Under the pieces are notes generated by a model. The model made no database searches and was not told where the DNA came from. It saw only the letters and a program-made list of their open reading frames with translations. The position numbers were made by a program, and so were the translations under genes. A DNA stretch of 64,000 nt from JBBDIM01 sp040880405 (GTDB lineage Bacteria; Planctomycetota; Planctomycetia; Pirellulales; Pirellulaceae), in contig JBBDIM010000042.1 of assembly GCA_040880405.1 (NCBI GenBank), forward strand, positions 1 to 64,000, read 5' to 3'. Of this stretch, positions 53,768 to 63,140 are shown one piece after another (position 1 is the stretch's first letter; each line of letters starts with the position of its first letter).

Positions 53768-54736
53768 TTACTGAGAAAAACCGCCGACTGGCAGACCATC
53801 AGCTCGTTTCGCGAGCGTGCGATAAGTGATCAGGTCGATGGTCTCGGGAATGAAATGAACGGAGGCGTCGCCCATCGCAAACAGGCAACCTCCCGGGTGG
53901 AAGCTCCCAAAAGTCCGTGAACTGATGTCCCAAGTGATGCCGTTTACGGCACTGGGCGGCTCCTGCGAATTGATCGGGAGGACGGCGGACGCGGCCTGGG
54001 AAGGCATCCCGACGCTACGTGGCCAGTCACTCGAAGCCCATGTGGAATACTGTGCGATGGTATTCGATTCCTCTGTCGTCTGGTAAATCGATTCTCCGAG
54101 AAGAAATACATTCGAGGATCCGTCGATGGCATCGCGAAAACCGACTTTCGCGTTGTGGAAAATCAAACCATCTTTGTTCCAGACACGCGCCCCACCACTA
54201 TTGCTACAGAATGCCGTCTCTCCTCCTTGGACGCCAAAGTAGTTGTTCCTTCGCGTCGTCTCATTACTATAGGGATCGGACGGACATTGGTACTTCTCGT
54301 TGTTCAGCAGCCATTGGGCTCGGTTGGCCGCATTGCCGTTGCCGAACGAGGCATCGTCTTGAATGGAAATAATGCCCGCACGTAAATCGAAGGCATCATA
54401 TCGGGGGCCTTCTTCAATGAATGGCAGAATCAACACGGTCCAAGGAGCTTGAGAGAACGAAAAGCCCCCGGAGCCAGGTGCTTTTGAGCAGAAGTCGCTC
54501 GCTTGAATGGATACGTTGGAAATCCCGCCGGAGGGAAACGAGTTGAACGTGTCGTGGTAGTTATGAATGGCCAGGGCGAGCTGCTTAAGCTTGTTCTGAC
54601 AGGTCATGCGACGGGCGGCCTCACGAGCCTGCTGCACGGCTGGAAGTAGGAGGGCGACAAGGACGCCGATAATCGCGATTACGACCAACAACTCGACCAG
54701 TGTGAATCCAAAACGTGAGCGATGAAAAACGGTCAT
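53768..54736 (-). CDS. DUF1559 protein with type IV prepilin-like N-terminus
   Basis: 322 aa from the ATG at 54736, with GGGAG upstream. N-terminus FGFTLVELLVVIAIIGVLVALLLPAVQQAREAARR is a class III/prepilin cleavage and membrane helix. NKLKQLALAIHNYHDTFNSFP starts DUF1559. The C-terminal motif HPGGCLFAMGDAS is a variant of the usual H-x9-DG. Probably a pseudopilin exported by a type II/IV-pilus-like machine. Followed by its lipoprotein partner. Confidence 0.93.
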   Translation of the reverse strand: MTVFHRSRFGFTLVELLVVIAIIGVLVALLLPAVQQAREAARRMTCQNKLKQLALAIHNYHDTFNSFPSGGISNVSIQASDFCSKAPGSGGFSFSQAPWTVLILPFIEEGPRYDAFDLRAGIISIQDDASFGNGNAANRAQWLLNNEKYQCPSDPYSNETTRRNNYFGVQGGETAFCSNSGGARVWNKDGLIFHNAKVGFRDAIDGSSNVFLLGESIYQTTEESNTIAQYSTWASSDWPRSVGMPSQAASAVLPINSQEPPSAVNGITWDISSRTFGSFHPGGCLFAMGDASVHFIPETIDLITYRTLAKRADGLPVGGFSQ

Positions 54737-54918
54737 CTTCGATGCTCCCAGAGAAAAAAACATGAAATAGAAAAGAGGCTCGCTGCATGAGATTTGGGTT
54801 CACTGAATTTACTTGACAATGGCACCAATGGCAACTAATTTGTTTGAGATTGGTGCCAAAATCATAAAATCGGCTCTCGGTTAGTTCGTGCGTTCCCTTG
54901 CCAAAAGGACTTCTCCTG

Positions 54919-56163
54919 ATGAATTCGTTCGACGCCGCTCCACCCGCGTTTCCGACCCGTCGCAAGTTCCTGCAGGCAAGCGGAGGCCTCGCGATTGGAG
55001 CCGGGATTACGTTGCCGCTGGGCGTTCATGCCGCCGAAACTCCGAAGCAGAAAGTTCGCCTCGGAATTGTCGGAGGTCGGTTTGGCCTTGGGTTCCAATT
55101 TCATGAACACCCCGACTGCGAAGTGACCGGTGTCGCCGAGTTGCGGCCGGAACGCCTCGCGGCGCTGAGCAAGGTTTACCAATGCGACAAGACGTACCAT
55201 TCGATGGAATCGATGCTCGTTCAGGCCAAGGACGTGGATGCGGTGGCGATCTTCACCGAGGCTCCTAATCACGTCCCCCACAGCATCGCCGCACTGAATG
55301 CTGGCAAGCATGTCCTGTGTGCCGTTCCCGCGGCAATGAATCTCGAAGAATGTGAGCAATTGATCGAAGCGGTCAAGCGAACAGGCCTCACCTTCATGAT
55401 GGCGGAAACGAGTTATTGGCAGCAAACTACCATCTCGGCTCGCAAAATGTACGAAGCGGGCGAGTTCGGAAACTTGATCTACTGCGAATCGGCCTACCAG
55501 CACGACGGGCTGGAAGAGCTATTCATGGAAAATGGCAAGCGGACATGGCGGTACGGCCTCCCGCCGATGCATTATCCAACGCACTGCACCGCGCATTACG
55601 TCGGCGTGACCGGTGATCGCTTGGCTCAAGTGACTTGCCTGGGCTGGGGAGACGACGCGCCGTGTCTCAAGGATAACGCCTACGACAATCCGTTCTGGAA
55701 CTGTTCGGCGATGTTCAAGACCGAATCCGGGCTCGCGTTCAATATGCGTGTGTGGTGGAAAGGTGCCCATGCCGGGGGGGAACGGGCGGAATGGATCGGT
55801 GATCAGGCCAGCTTCTATGGACATCATCCCAATGGTCAGGGGCCGATGCTGATTAGGCACACCGAGCGAAATGAGAAGGACGATGGCGGGTTCGTGCGTC
55901 GACTACCGACCAAGGAAGCCTATGCCGTCCCGAATTGGTGGCAGACGGATATGCTGCCGAAGCCGTTGCGGCACTCCAGCGGTCATGAAGGATCGCACGT
56001 GTTTATCACGCATGATTTCATCGACTCGCTGGCCAACAACCGCCGTCCAGCCGTTGATGTCTATGAAGCGGTGGCCTACACGGCACCGGGAATTGTTGCT
56101 CATCAGTCGGCACTAAAACAGGGTGAGTCGTTGAAGGTGCCTGACTTTGGTCGTGCTACCTAA
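54919..56163 (+). CDS. Tat-exported Gfo/Idh/MocA-family oxidoreductase
   Basis: 414 aa from the ATG at 54919 with AAAAGGA upstream. TRRKFLQASGGLAIGAGITLPLGVHA is a Tat-like signal (RRKFL). The Rossmann start is VRLGIVGGRFGLGFQFHEHPDCEVTGVAE, and the family region is DAVAIFTEAPNHVPHSIAALNAGKHVLCAVPAAMNLEECEQLIEAV; the usual EKP is AVP, so the catalytic-type Lys is missing. Family members act on sugars with NAD(P)(H). The periplasmic location agrees with polysaccharide processing in planctomycetes. Substrate unknown. Confidence 0.9.
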   Translation: MNSFDAAPPAFPTRRKFLQASGGLAIGAGITLPLGVHAAETPKQKVRLGIVGGRFGLGFQFHEHPDCEVTGVAELRPERLAALSKVYQCDKTYHSMESMLVQAKDVDAVAIFTEAPNHVPHSIAALNAGKHVLCAVPAAMNLEECEQLIEAVKRTGLTFMMAETSYWQQTTISARKMYEAGEFGNLIYCESAYQHDGLEELFMENGKRTWRYGLPPMHYPTHCTAHYVGVTGDRLAQVTCLGWGDDAPCLKDNAYDNPFWNCSAMFKTESGLAFNMRVWWKGAHAGGERAEWIGDQASFYGHHPNGQGPMLIRHTERNEKDDGGFVRRLPTKEAYAVPNWWQTDMLPKPLRHSSGHEGSHVFITHDFIDSLANNRRPAVDVYEAVAYTAPGIVAHQSALKQGESLKVPDFGRAT

Positions 56164-57026
56164 CCCGAATGATCCACGGCCAAGCTGCTGCAAGGCCTAA
56201 GTCCTTCCCATGGACTGCGTTGGCTTTCACAATTCTTCCTCAGCGAATTTACAAATACGCCTGCGAATGAATTGCTTGTCCGCCTTGCCACGAAAGCCCC
56301 GGGGGCTATGCGTCTGAATGAGCCGATACGGGACCATCCCCAATTCACTCAGGCCCAAAGGGGTGACACAATTCAATCGAGCAGCATCGATCTACTCGAA
56401 GTCTGTTTTTGAAACGCAGAGCCGCGGAGATCGCAGAGACGCCCTATGTGCGCTGCGTCTCCGCGCTCTCTGCGGCTTCAATCCTGGAAAGCGGCCTGTT
56501 TCGCGGGTTGCTTTTCGTGTCATTCGTGTGTTTCGTGGTTAAAAACGAAAGAAGGATCTAACCACGGATTACGCGGATTTCTCGGATATGACAGAAGGGG
56601 GCAGAGCGGTTGGAGTCTTCACCGGTTCACTGTGGGTTCAGGTCTCTGAAGTCCGTGCTCGGCCGTTTTGGTGGTTGATAACGGGAGTTACCGGTGGAGG
56701 ATTTTCCCGCCAAAGCATGTCCACGCTTTCGGGCGTGGGCATGGCACCCGGATGTGCTGGTACGCTGGTTTTGCGTGGGGATTAGGAAAAAATTTCTATC
56801 GCAACGACGCAAAGGGGGAATTGAAGGGGAGGGAAAATGAATCGGCCGATTCGTGTCGCTGCGGGCCTTTTCGTGGCGGTGCCTGCTCAGGCGGTAAGCT
56901 GGTCGTCAGGCACCACGGAAGCCATCAACAATCGAAAGCAACGTTGACTTAGATGCCATCCTGCGCACTTGCCGGATGGCACCCCGAAAACGTTCTCGAG
57001 TCGCCTGGCCACCGCGACTTGTAAGC
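56164..57026. other. long intergenic region with dispersed repeats
   Basis: About 860 bp without a convincing gene; the short open frames have no family similarity. It contains the repeat copy at ~56411-56478, an AACCACGGATTACGCGGATTTC element at ~56559-56580 (a common intergenic repeat sequence), and a hairpin at ~56952-56979 (TGCCATCC / GGATGGCA) that may end transcription of the Gly-rich gene on the minus strand. Confidence 0.5.
56411..56478. repeat. dispersed inverted repeat, copy 2
   Basis: GAAACGCAGAGCCGCGGAGATCGC at the left and GCGTCTCCGCGCTCTCTGCGGC at the right form an imperfect hairpin. Similar to the copy at 51832-51908. Confidence 0.5.
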
Positions 57027-58385
57027 TTATTCGGTCTCGATTTGTGGATTTTGCAAGCGGACGAGCAACCACTGTTCTGTCCGTTCGCTGCCGAAGTGAA
57101 CCAAACAGGGCGCTTCCTCCTTGGTCAGGTTGTAGAGTCCGGTCTCGAGGAGATTGGTCGTGTCGTCGCCGACCGTGAAGGCGACGCGCTGCGTCTGTTT
57201 GTCGACCGAACCTTGAATGAGCTGGGTGCTGCTGGTGGTCGTGTCGGTATAGTTGCCACGAATTACGCCTTCCTTGTTCACGGCCAGTTGAATGGTCACC
57301 GTCGATTGGGTTTCGTCAGGCCGGGTCAGGGCAAACACGCCCAGGGGTAGCCAGTCGCCATCGGCCGGGGCGTCCGCTTGGGTGCCGGTGGTCGCGAGAC
57401 TCGCGGCCTGATCGTAGTACTGCTGGGATGTCCCCGCTTCGCTGCCGCTGACATAGACCACGTTGTCTTGATAGATGACGTTGTTGCCGTAGTCGTAGTA
57501 GATGGGGGGCGTGTTCTGGTACCCATAATAATGCGCCGCGGTGTTCCAGGTGCTCGCCCGCCACGCGGTATTCGTGGCCCATCCGGCGGCATACCAAGCG
57601 CCGGGATTGTTCCTGTACCAGTTGCCGCCATAGAGGTCCCAATGATTGTAGTTGGTCCGCACAGCCGCGGCCGTCGTCGTTCGTCCCGAGGGAGAAACGT
57701 GTGCGAATCCCGCGGCCGCGTTCCCATTGGGGCCCACCGCCGCGCCCCGCACTGCCGATGCGCCCTCAGCACCTTGGACCCCACCCACGGTAGCCACTCC
57801 TCCTTGCGAACCGACTCCCACGGCCCGGCCCGCCGTATTGCCTTGCGGTCCGGTCACCGCGACACCGCCCGCTTCACCCCCACGGGCACCTTCGACCGTG
57901 CCATAATTGGCATCAACATTTTCACCGCTTCGTGGTTGTCCGGGCGTGGATAGCGGGTTGGTACCGCGATTCTGCAAGCCTTGATCGGTTGGCAAACCGA
58001 GAAAACCATTGAGCTGTCTGCTGCTGGGGGACGAGAATCGATCACGACTGAGTCCACCCAGACCGCCCGCCGCACCGCCGGATCGGGTTCCCGATGCACC
58101 CGGTCCGCCGAAGCCTCCACCCAACGGTCCGCCATTGGTCGGTCCGCCGGGTCCCCGATTCTCCATCCCGGGGTTGCGTCCACTCGCTGCGGCAGGACTG
58201 CGATTCATGCTGCCTTGGCTTCGTCCTCGCGTCCCGCTTGGGCTCCGACTTGCTCCTCCGCCATAGCCCCCGCGAGCACCGCCGCCGCCTCCCGCTCGGC
58301 CACCGCGTTGGCCCCAGGCATCGTCGAGGGAGAGACTAAGAGTCAGGGTGATTGCCAGCGCGGCGAGTAGGGATTTTCGTGACAT
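57027..58385 (-). CDS. secreted Gly-rich protein
   Basis: 452 aa. Signal peptide SLLAALAITLTLSLSLDDAWG, then ~200 residues extremely rich in Gly, Arg, Ser (RGGRAGGGGGARGGYGGGASR) and Gly-Val-Ala repeats (GRAVGVGSQGGVATVGGVQGAEGAS). A Tyr/Trp/Asn-rich region follows (WDLYGGNWYRNNPGAWYAAGWATNTAWRASTWNTAAHYYGY). The C-terminal ~110 residues (WLPLGVFALTRPDETQSTVTIQLAVNKEGVIRGNYTD) form a beta domain found in planctomycete mu-protocadherin-like proteins. Probably an envelope or matrix protein. Confidence 0.75.
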   Translation of the reverse strand: MSRKSLLAALAITLTLSLSLDDAWGQRGGRAGGGGGARGGYGGGASRSPSGTRGRSQGSMNRSPAAASGRNPGMENRGPGGPTNGGPLGGGFGGPGASGTRSGGAAGGLGGLSRDRFSSPSSRQLNGFLGLPTDQGLQNRGTNPLSTPGQPRSGENVDANYGTVEGARGGEAGGVAVTGPQGNTAGRAVGVGSQGGVATVGGVQGAEGASAVRGAAVGPNGNAAAGFAHVSPSGRTTTAAAVRTNYNHWDLYGGNWYRNNPGAWYAAGWATNTAWRASTWNTAAHYYGYQNTPPIYYDYGNNVIYQDNVVYVSGSEAGTSQQYYDQAASLATTGTQADAPADGDWLPLGVFALTRPDETQSTVTIQLAVNKEGVIRGNYTDTTTSSTQLIQGSVDKQTQRVAFTVGDDTTNLLETGLYNLTKEEAPCLVHFGSERTEQWLLVRLQNPQIETE

Positions 58386-58889
58386 GAGTTTGCCTTGAGG
58401 TGAGGAGGAATGGGTGCGTGCCGCGGCGCACGGGCATTAACCCGAGTTATTCAACCGTACGCCACGATTTCCTCGCGTCGAACTTTCATTCCCAGATCAA
58501 CCGAAGACGGGGCCCCACCCTGACCGCCGAAGATGGCCATGAATATTCATGGAGATCTCGGGCTCGTTCCACCCCACTCTGAATTTTGGCGAAGAACTCC
58601 CCCTAATAGGCATACGTTTGCTTATGGTTTTCCCCCTGATGAATATTCTTAGAATATTCTTTGCCTAAACCGTGAATTAAATCTTGCAATTCGCGGAATC
58701 TCCGGTAGCTTAAGGGGGATCGAAGTCGAGATTGCTGGTCGCCCCTTGCCGGGTCGACCGATTTTTCGAAATCGAAAGCGTCCTCATCTTGCAGCCCTCG
58801 GGTTGTGGGTCGGGCGTTGTGGAACAACGGGAACAGGCACGCCATATTTTCCGTCTTATCCCCCCTCATCTCACGGGAGACTCGATTCG
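58386..58889. promoter_or_regulatory. divergent intergenic region with GAATATTC palindromes
   Basis: 504 bp between the Gly-rich gene (minus) and a DUF1559 gene (plus). GAATATTC occurs at 58541-58548, 58641-58648 and 58652-58659. The first is the core of a perfect 16-bp palindrome (CCATGAATATTCATGG, 58537-58552). These could be operators for a dimeric regulator acting on one or both genes. No -10/-35 pair was fixed. Confidence 0.45.
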
Positions 58890-59801
58890 ATGTTGCACTA
58901 TTCCAAACCAAGCAAGGGGCATCCACCCGGTTTTACGTTGGTTGAACTGCTGGTGGTGATCGCGATTATCGGCGTTTTGGTGGCCCTGCTGTTGCCCGCG
59001 GTGCAGCAGGCCCGCGAGGCGGCCCGGCGGATGAGTTGCAATAACAACCTCAAGCAGCTCAGCCTGGCGATGCACAACTACCACGATACCTATGGCGGAT
59101 TTCCTCCCTCGGGGGTCGATGGTGGTCGGTCGCACGGCATTTGGATTCGGACCGCTCCTTTCTTCGAGCAGGGGAGCGTCTACGACCAATACAATTTTCT
59201 GCAGACCTGGCGGGATAATCTGCCGTTGGCTCGCCAAGCGGAGATGTCAGTCCTCCGGTGTCCTAGCGGTCCTCATATCGAGACCACGCTCGCGTCGGAA
59301 CAACCTTGTCAGTCGACTCACTACTATGGCAACTCGGGTCCGATTGGCTTGAATTCCACCACCGGGCAGGATTACGCGCGGGATACCACCCGGGAAAACG
59401 TCGCCTCGTTCGGCGAGGTGGGAGATGCGGGATTGTTTAAACTCCGAGGAGGCATCGGGTTGGCTCAGATCACGGACGGATCGTCCAACACGATCATGCT
59501 TGGTGAACTTTCCTGGAAAGATTATCGATTCTATCGGGCCTGGAATCGGGGGCTGCACTGGACCAGTGGCGGCTTGTACATGGCCACGACCAAGAACTAC
59601 CGGTATCCGATCAATATCGGAGTCAACAACCCGAGCTTTACGATGGTCGCGAACAATGGGGGCTACGGCAGCCATCATCCGGGCGGAGCGAATTTTGGTT
59701 TCGCGGATGGTTCGGTTCGATTTATGGCGGAGACCATCGACATGGAGACCTATCTGGCGGTGGCCAGTCGCAACGGTGGGGAAGTGCTTCAGTTGCCTTA
59801 G
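58890..59801 (+). CDS. DUF1559 protein with type IV prepilin-like N-terminus
   Basis: 303 aa from the ATG at 58890 with GGGAG upstream; an open extension to 58746 has no family features. PGFTLVELLVVIAIIGVLVALLLPAVQQAREAARR is the prepilin-like leader and helix, CNNNLKQLSLAMHNYHDTYGGFPPSG starts DUF1559, and HPGGANFGFADGS is the classical H-x9-DG end. A transthyretin-like lipoprotein gene follows, mirroring the 53287-54736 pair. Confidence 0.94.
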   Translation: MLHYSKPSKGHPPGFTLVELLVVIAIIGVLVALLLPAVQQAREAARRMSCNNNLKQLSLAMHNYHDTYGGFPPSGVDGGRSHGIWIRTAPFFEQGSVYDQYNFLQTWRDNLPLARQAEMSVLRCPSGPHIETTLASEQPCQSTHYYGNSGPIGLNSTTGQDYARDTTRENVASFGEVGDAGLFKLRGGIGLAQITDGSSNTIMLGELSWKDYRFYRAWNRGLHWTSGGLYMATTKNYRYPINIGVNNPSFTMVANNGGYGSHHPGGANFGFADGSVRFMAETIDMETYLAVASRNGGEVLQLP

Positions 59802-59877
59802 CCGGGGGACCTTGGATCCTGGTCCGGTAGCACCTCTGTTTTTTGTCGAAGCCCCATTTTTTCAAGGCAAACCGGTC

Positions 59878-60285
59878 ATGCGTGCCGAACTTCGATTCCC
59901 ATTATGTCTACTTGCTGGAGTGATGCTGCTGTCCGCCGGTTTGGGCTGCGGGCAGTCTGATCCCGAGCGATTTCATTTGTCCGGCACGGTTACCCATCAA
60001 GGGCAACCGGTCGCCTTTGGCTCGATTGTGTTCCAGCCCGACCAGTCGCAAGGAAATAGCGGATCGTATGCCACCGCTTCGATCAAGGATGGCAAGTTCG
60101 ATACTCGCAGCGGCGGCGAAGGAACCGTGGGCGGCCCGCATCTGGTAATGATTGAGGCGTTCGATGGCAAAGACATCAACGATGACTTCGCACCCTATGG
60201 AAAATCACTCGGGGAGAGCTATCAACGCCCCTTCGATCTTCCCAGGGAAGACTCGACCCTGACGATTGAGCTGACCGACCGCTGA
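59878..60285 (+). CDS. small transthyretin-like lipoprotein
   Basis: 135 aa from the ATG at 59878 (MRAELRFPLCLLAGVMLLSAGLGCG), lipobox at SAGLGC. The body FHLSGTVTHQGQPVAFGSIVFQPDQSQGNSGSYATASIKDGKFDTRSGGEGTVGGPHLVMIEAFDG matches the 53287 protein in layout. A longer frame from 59425 covers the DUF1559 gene in another frame and is rejected. Partner of the preceding DUF1559 gene. Confidence 0.88.
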   Translation: MRAELRFPLCLLAGVMLLSAGLGCGQSDPERFHLSGTVTHQGQPVAFGSIVFQPDQSQGNSGSYATASIKDGKFDTRSGGEGTVGGPHLVMIEAFDGKDINDDFAPYGKSLGESYQRPFDLPREDSTLTIELTDR

Positions 60286-60339
60286 ACCAGCGGAACGCGG
60301 ATTTACGAATGGCAGACTTGGAGCAGCGGCAACGATCCC

Positions 60340-61374
60340 ATGACCAGTACGATTGAAATCGCCGAAGCGGTGGGTGTTTCGCAGGCCACGGTCTCGCGGG
60401 TGATCAACAACCAGGCCGGGGTGGCACCCAGTACGGTGAAATTGGTGCGCGAGGCGATCCAACGGTTGGGTTACCATCCCCGACCCCGCCGGGCCCGCAA
60501 GTCGATGCCGGAAGCCAAGGTTGCCGGCAATGTCGCCGTTCTCTTGCTCGATCAGAGCTGCGAGCGGCACCCAACCTTGGCGATGGCCAAGCTACGAGGA
60601 GTCGAAAAGGCCCTGACCGCGGCCGGAATGAATATGATTTTGGCCCACGCCACTCAGGACGATCCGGTCCCCCCGGTCTTGGATCAACTCGCCTTAGACG
60701 GGGCCCTGCTGTGGGGACATCGCGGGTCGGAGATCCTCCTCGCCAAGCTGAGGGATATCCCGGCCGTCTGGCTGTCGTCGCATGTCGGCAACGTGAGCGA
60801 CGCCGTTTCGCAAGGCAACGCCACGGTCGGCAGATTGGCCGCCGATTATCTACTCGGGCGGGGGCACACCCAACTCGCGTTCCTGAACGTCTGCTGCGAG
60901 CATCCCGGGTTTATTGCGCGAGGCGAGGGATTTGCTTTTGCCGCCCACATGGCGGGGCACGAGATCCAGCGGTTCGCCGAACCTCCTGGGACCCCGTTTG
61001 AGCAGCGGAATAGCCGCGAACTGGAACTGACTTTAAGGCCGTTGGTCGATCAAGTGCTCTCGGCCAGTCCCCGTCCGACTGGATTGTTCCTCCCGGACGA
61101 TCAGATCACCGCCGTCGTTTATCGGTGCCTGCAACGGGCCAAGGTCAAGGTTGGGCGAGAAATCGAGATCGTCTCCTGCAACAACGAGGAACCTTACCTT
61201 GCCGGTCTGCATCCCAGGCCCGCCACCATTGACCTGGGGCCGGAACTTACCGGCCGCCGGGCGGTCGAGCAATTGTTGGCGAACATTCAAAACCCAGAGG
61301 CCGACTCGCGGCGAGTCGAGGTCATCGTCGAACCCCTGTTGATCGAGGGAGAGCGGTGGCAGGATCTTGCCTGA
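60340..61374 (+). CDS. LacI-family transcriptional regulator
   Basis: 344 aa. The N-terminal helix-turn-helix and hinge are TIEIAEAVGVSQATVSRVINNQAGVAPSTVKLVREAIQRLGYHP. The periplasmic-binding-protein-like effector domain follows (VAVLLLDQSCERHPTLAMAKLRGVEKALTAAGMNMILAHA... LFLPDDQITAVVYRCLQRAKVKVGREIEIVSCNNEEPYLAGL). It stands directly before a sialidase-like gene and a solute symporter gene on the same strand and probably controls them in response to a sugar. Confidence 0.93.
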   Translation: MTSTIEIAEAVGVSQATVSRVINNQAGVAPSTVKLVREAIQRLGYHPRPRRARKSMPEAKVAGNVAVLLLDQSCERHPTLAMAKLRGVEKALTAAGMNMILAHATQDDPVPPVLDQLALDGALLWGHRGSEILLAKLRDIPAVWLSSHVGNVSDAVSQGNATVGRLAADYLLGRGHTQLAFLNVCCEHPGFIARGEGFAFAAHMAGHEIQRFAEPPGTPFEQRNSRELELTLRPLVDQVLSASPRPTGLFLPDDQITAVVYRCLQRAKVKVGREIEIVSCNNEEPYLAGLHPRPATIDLGPELTGRRAVEQLLANIQNPEADSRRVEVIVEPLLIEGERWQDLA

Positions 61375-61441
61375 GCGCTTCGCGGAAACTCCTCGTGTAC
61401 AGTTCACCCCTACTTATTCTTTTCACTCGTCGGAATTCATC

Positions 61442-63076
61442 ATGCCCCACCCACCGATGCTGAAGCTTTTATTGCTTGTTAGTCTGTTGCCGATCGCACC
61501 CGGCTTTTCCAGCACCTTGGCAGGTGATGAGCCGGCAGCCAAGTCGGAAGCCGCGCGGATGTTAAAGGGGGACTGGGTTCCGGAGAATCCCCACCAAATC
61601 GATTTCAAGGCCTTGCCGCGAATTCCGGCGGAGCATGTCGTGGTGAGTGATGTGCGGCCGCGTAAAGGGGTCAACCAGCATAACTATCTGATCCATCACG
61701 ACGGTCGATATTGGGCCATGTGGAGCGACGGCCCAGGCGTTGAGGATCAGGTCGGCCAACGGGTCTCGTATTCTACCAGTCGCGATGGCAGCCAATGGAC
61801 CAAACCACAGTTCATGACCCCGGTTCCGCCCGATTCCGCGCCGGACTCGCCCCATTACGGCAAGCGGACCGATAAAGGTTGGCGGTGGATTTCCCGAGGA
61901 TTTTGGAAACGGGACGGCGAGCTTTTGGCCTTGGCCTCGCTCGATGAAGCGGCCGGTTTTTTTGGCAAAGGGCTCCAGTTGCGGGCCTTTCGCTGGAATG
62001 AGGCGGAGAATGCCTGGGAGGACGCCGGGTTGGTCCACGACAACGCGATTAACAATTTCCCTCCCCAGAAGTTGTCAACCGGCCAGTGGATGATGTCGCG
62101 GCGTCCCTACGATTACGGTCGCCGGGGGGTGGAGTTTTTGACCGGCGGGATCGAAGCCCTCGATCACTGGACCTCCGTCCCTGTGCTCGGATCGAGCGAG
62201 GAACTTGCGGCCGAGGAACCTTGCTGGTGGACTTTGCCGGATGGCCGACTGGCAGCGATGTTCCGCGATAACCGCCGGAGCGGTTTCATCTATCGCTCGC
62301 TTTCCGAAGACAACGGAAAGACCTGGAGCCGCCCGGTCCAAACCAATTTTCCCGATGCACGCTCCAAATTCCACGGATTTCGTCTCCAAGATGGACGCTA
62401 CATCCTGGTCTCCAACCCCAATCCGAAACGCCGCGATCCGCTGGCGTTGGCGATCAGCGACGATGGCTTGGTCTTCACCAAAATGGGTTATCTGGCGGGG
62501 GGACGTCACGTCGACTATCCCCATACCATGGAACATGATGGCCACATCCTCATCGCGTTTGCCACCGGTAAGCAAACGGTCGAAGTATTGCGGGTGCGAC
62601 TGGAAGATCTTGATTCCCTCCAAATGCCCTCCGAGCCGCTGACCGCTGCGCCACCCTATCATCCGACGCCGGAAGACATCGTGGTTGACCACCGAGATCG
62701 AGATCAGGTGGAGATTGTGGGAGAATGGGGCTCCAGCAGTGCCTCGCCGGATCGTCATGGCGAGGACTATCTGTTCATAGAACCTGGCGAAAAAGGATCG
62801 GTGCGGTTCACCCCCAAACTTACCGAACCGGGCCGGTATGAGATCTACGCCATTTGGAATAACCGAGGCTCCCGCTCTTCATCCGTTCCCTATCAGATCG
62901 ACCATGCCGAAGGAAGCGAGACGGTAGTCGTCGATCAGAACGAACCGGGGGGCACTTGGATGAGTTTAGGGACTTTCTCCTTATCGCCAGACCAGGCATC
63001 GGTCCGGCTCGAAGCGAAAGGGGCAGGGGAGTACATCGTGGCCGACGCGATCTTGTTCGCGCCTCGGCCGGAATAA
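61442..63076 (+). CDS. secreted sialidase-like (BNR/exo-alpha-sialidase fold) protein with golvesin-like C-terminus
   Basis: 544 aa from the ATG at 61442 (MPHPPMLKLLLLVSLLPIAPGFSSTLAG), a signal peptide. Residues ~50-400 form a six-bladed-propeller-type region; an Asp-box is visible in SEDNGKTWS, with a weaker one in SRDGSQWT. The C-terminal ~130 residues (VEIVGEWGSSSASPDRHGEDYLFIEPGEKGSVRFTPKLTEPGRYEIYAIWN... EYIVADAILFAP) resemble golvesin/xanthan-lyase-type carbohydrate-binding domains. Likely degrades or binds an extracellular glycan. True sialidase activity is unproven. Confidence 0.8.
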   Translation: MPHPPMLKLLLLVSLLPIAPGFSSTLAGDEPAAKSEAARMLKGDWVPENPHQIDFKALPRIPAEHVVVSDVRPRKGVNQHNYLIHHDGRYWAMWSDGPGVEDQVGQRVSYSTSRDGSQWTKPQFMTPVPPDSAPDSPHYGKRTDKGWRWISRGFWKRDGELLALASLDEAAGFFGKGLQLRAFRWNEAENAWEDAGLVHDNAINNFPPQKLSTGQWMMSRRPYDYGRRGVEFLTGGIEALDHWTSVPVLGSSEELAAEEPCWWTLPDGRLAAMFRDNRRSGFIYRSLSEDNGKTWSRPVQTNFPDARSKFHGFRLQDGRYILVSNPNPKRRDPLALAISDDGLVFTKMGYLAGGRHVDYPHTMEHDGHILIAFATGKQTVEVLRVRLEDLDSLQMPSEPLTAAPPYHPTPEDIVVDHRDRDQVEIVGEWGSSSASPDRHGEDYLFIEPGEKGSVRFTPKLTEPGRYEIYAIWNNRGSRSSSVPYQIDHAEGSETVVVDQNEPGGTWMSLGTFSLSPDQASVRLEAKGAGEYIVADAILFAPRPE

Positions 63077-63140
63077 GGCGACGGTGGATCTCACCTAGGC
63101 AACCTCTCCCCACCCGGAGTCGTGAAGAAGACGTAAATTC

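Noticed and set aside
54862..55503. 213-aa minus-strand frame opposite the Gfo/Idh/MocA gene
   Set aside because: Antisense of a well-supported oxidoreductase; no start signal or similarity.
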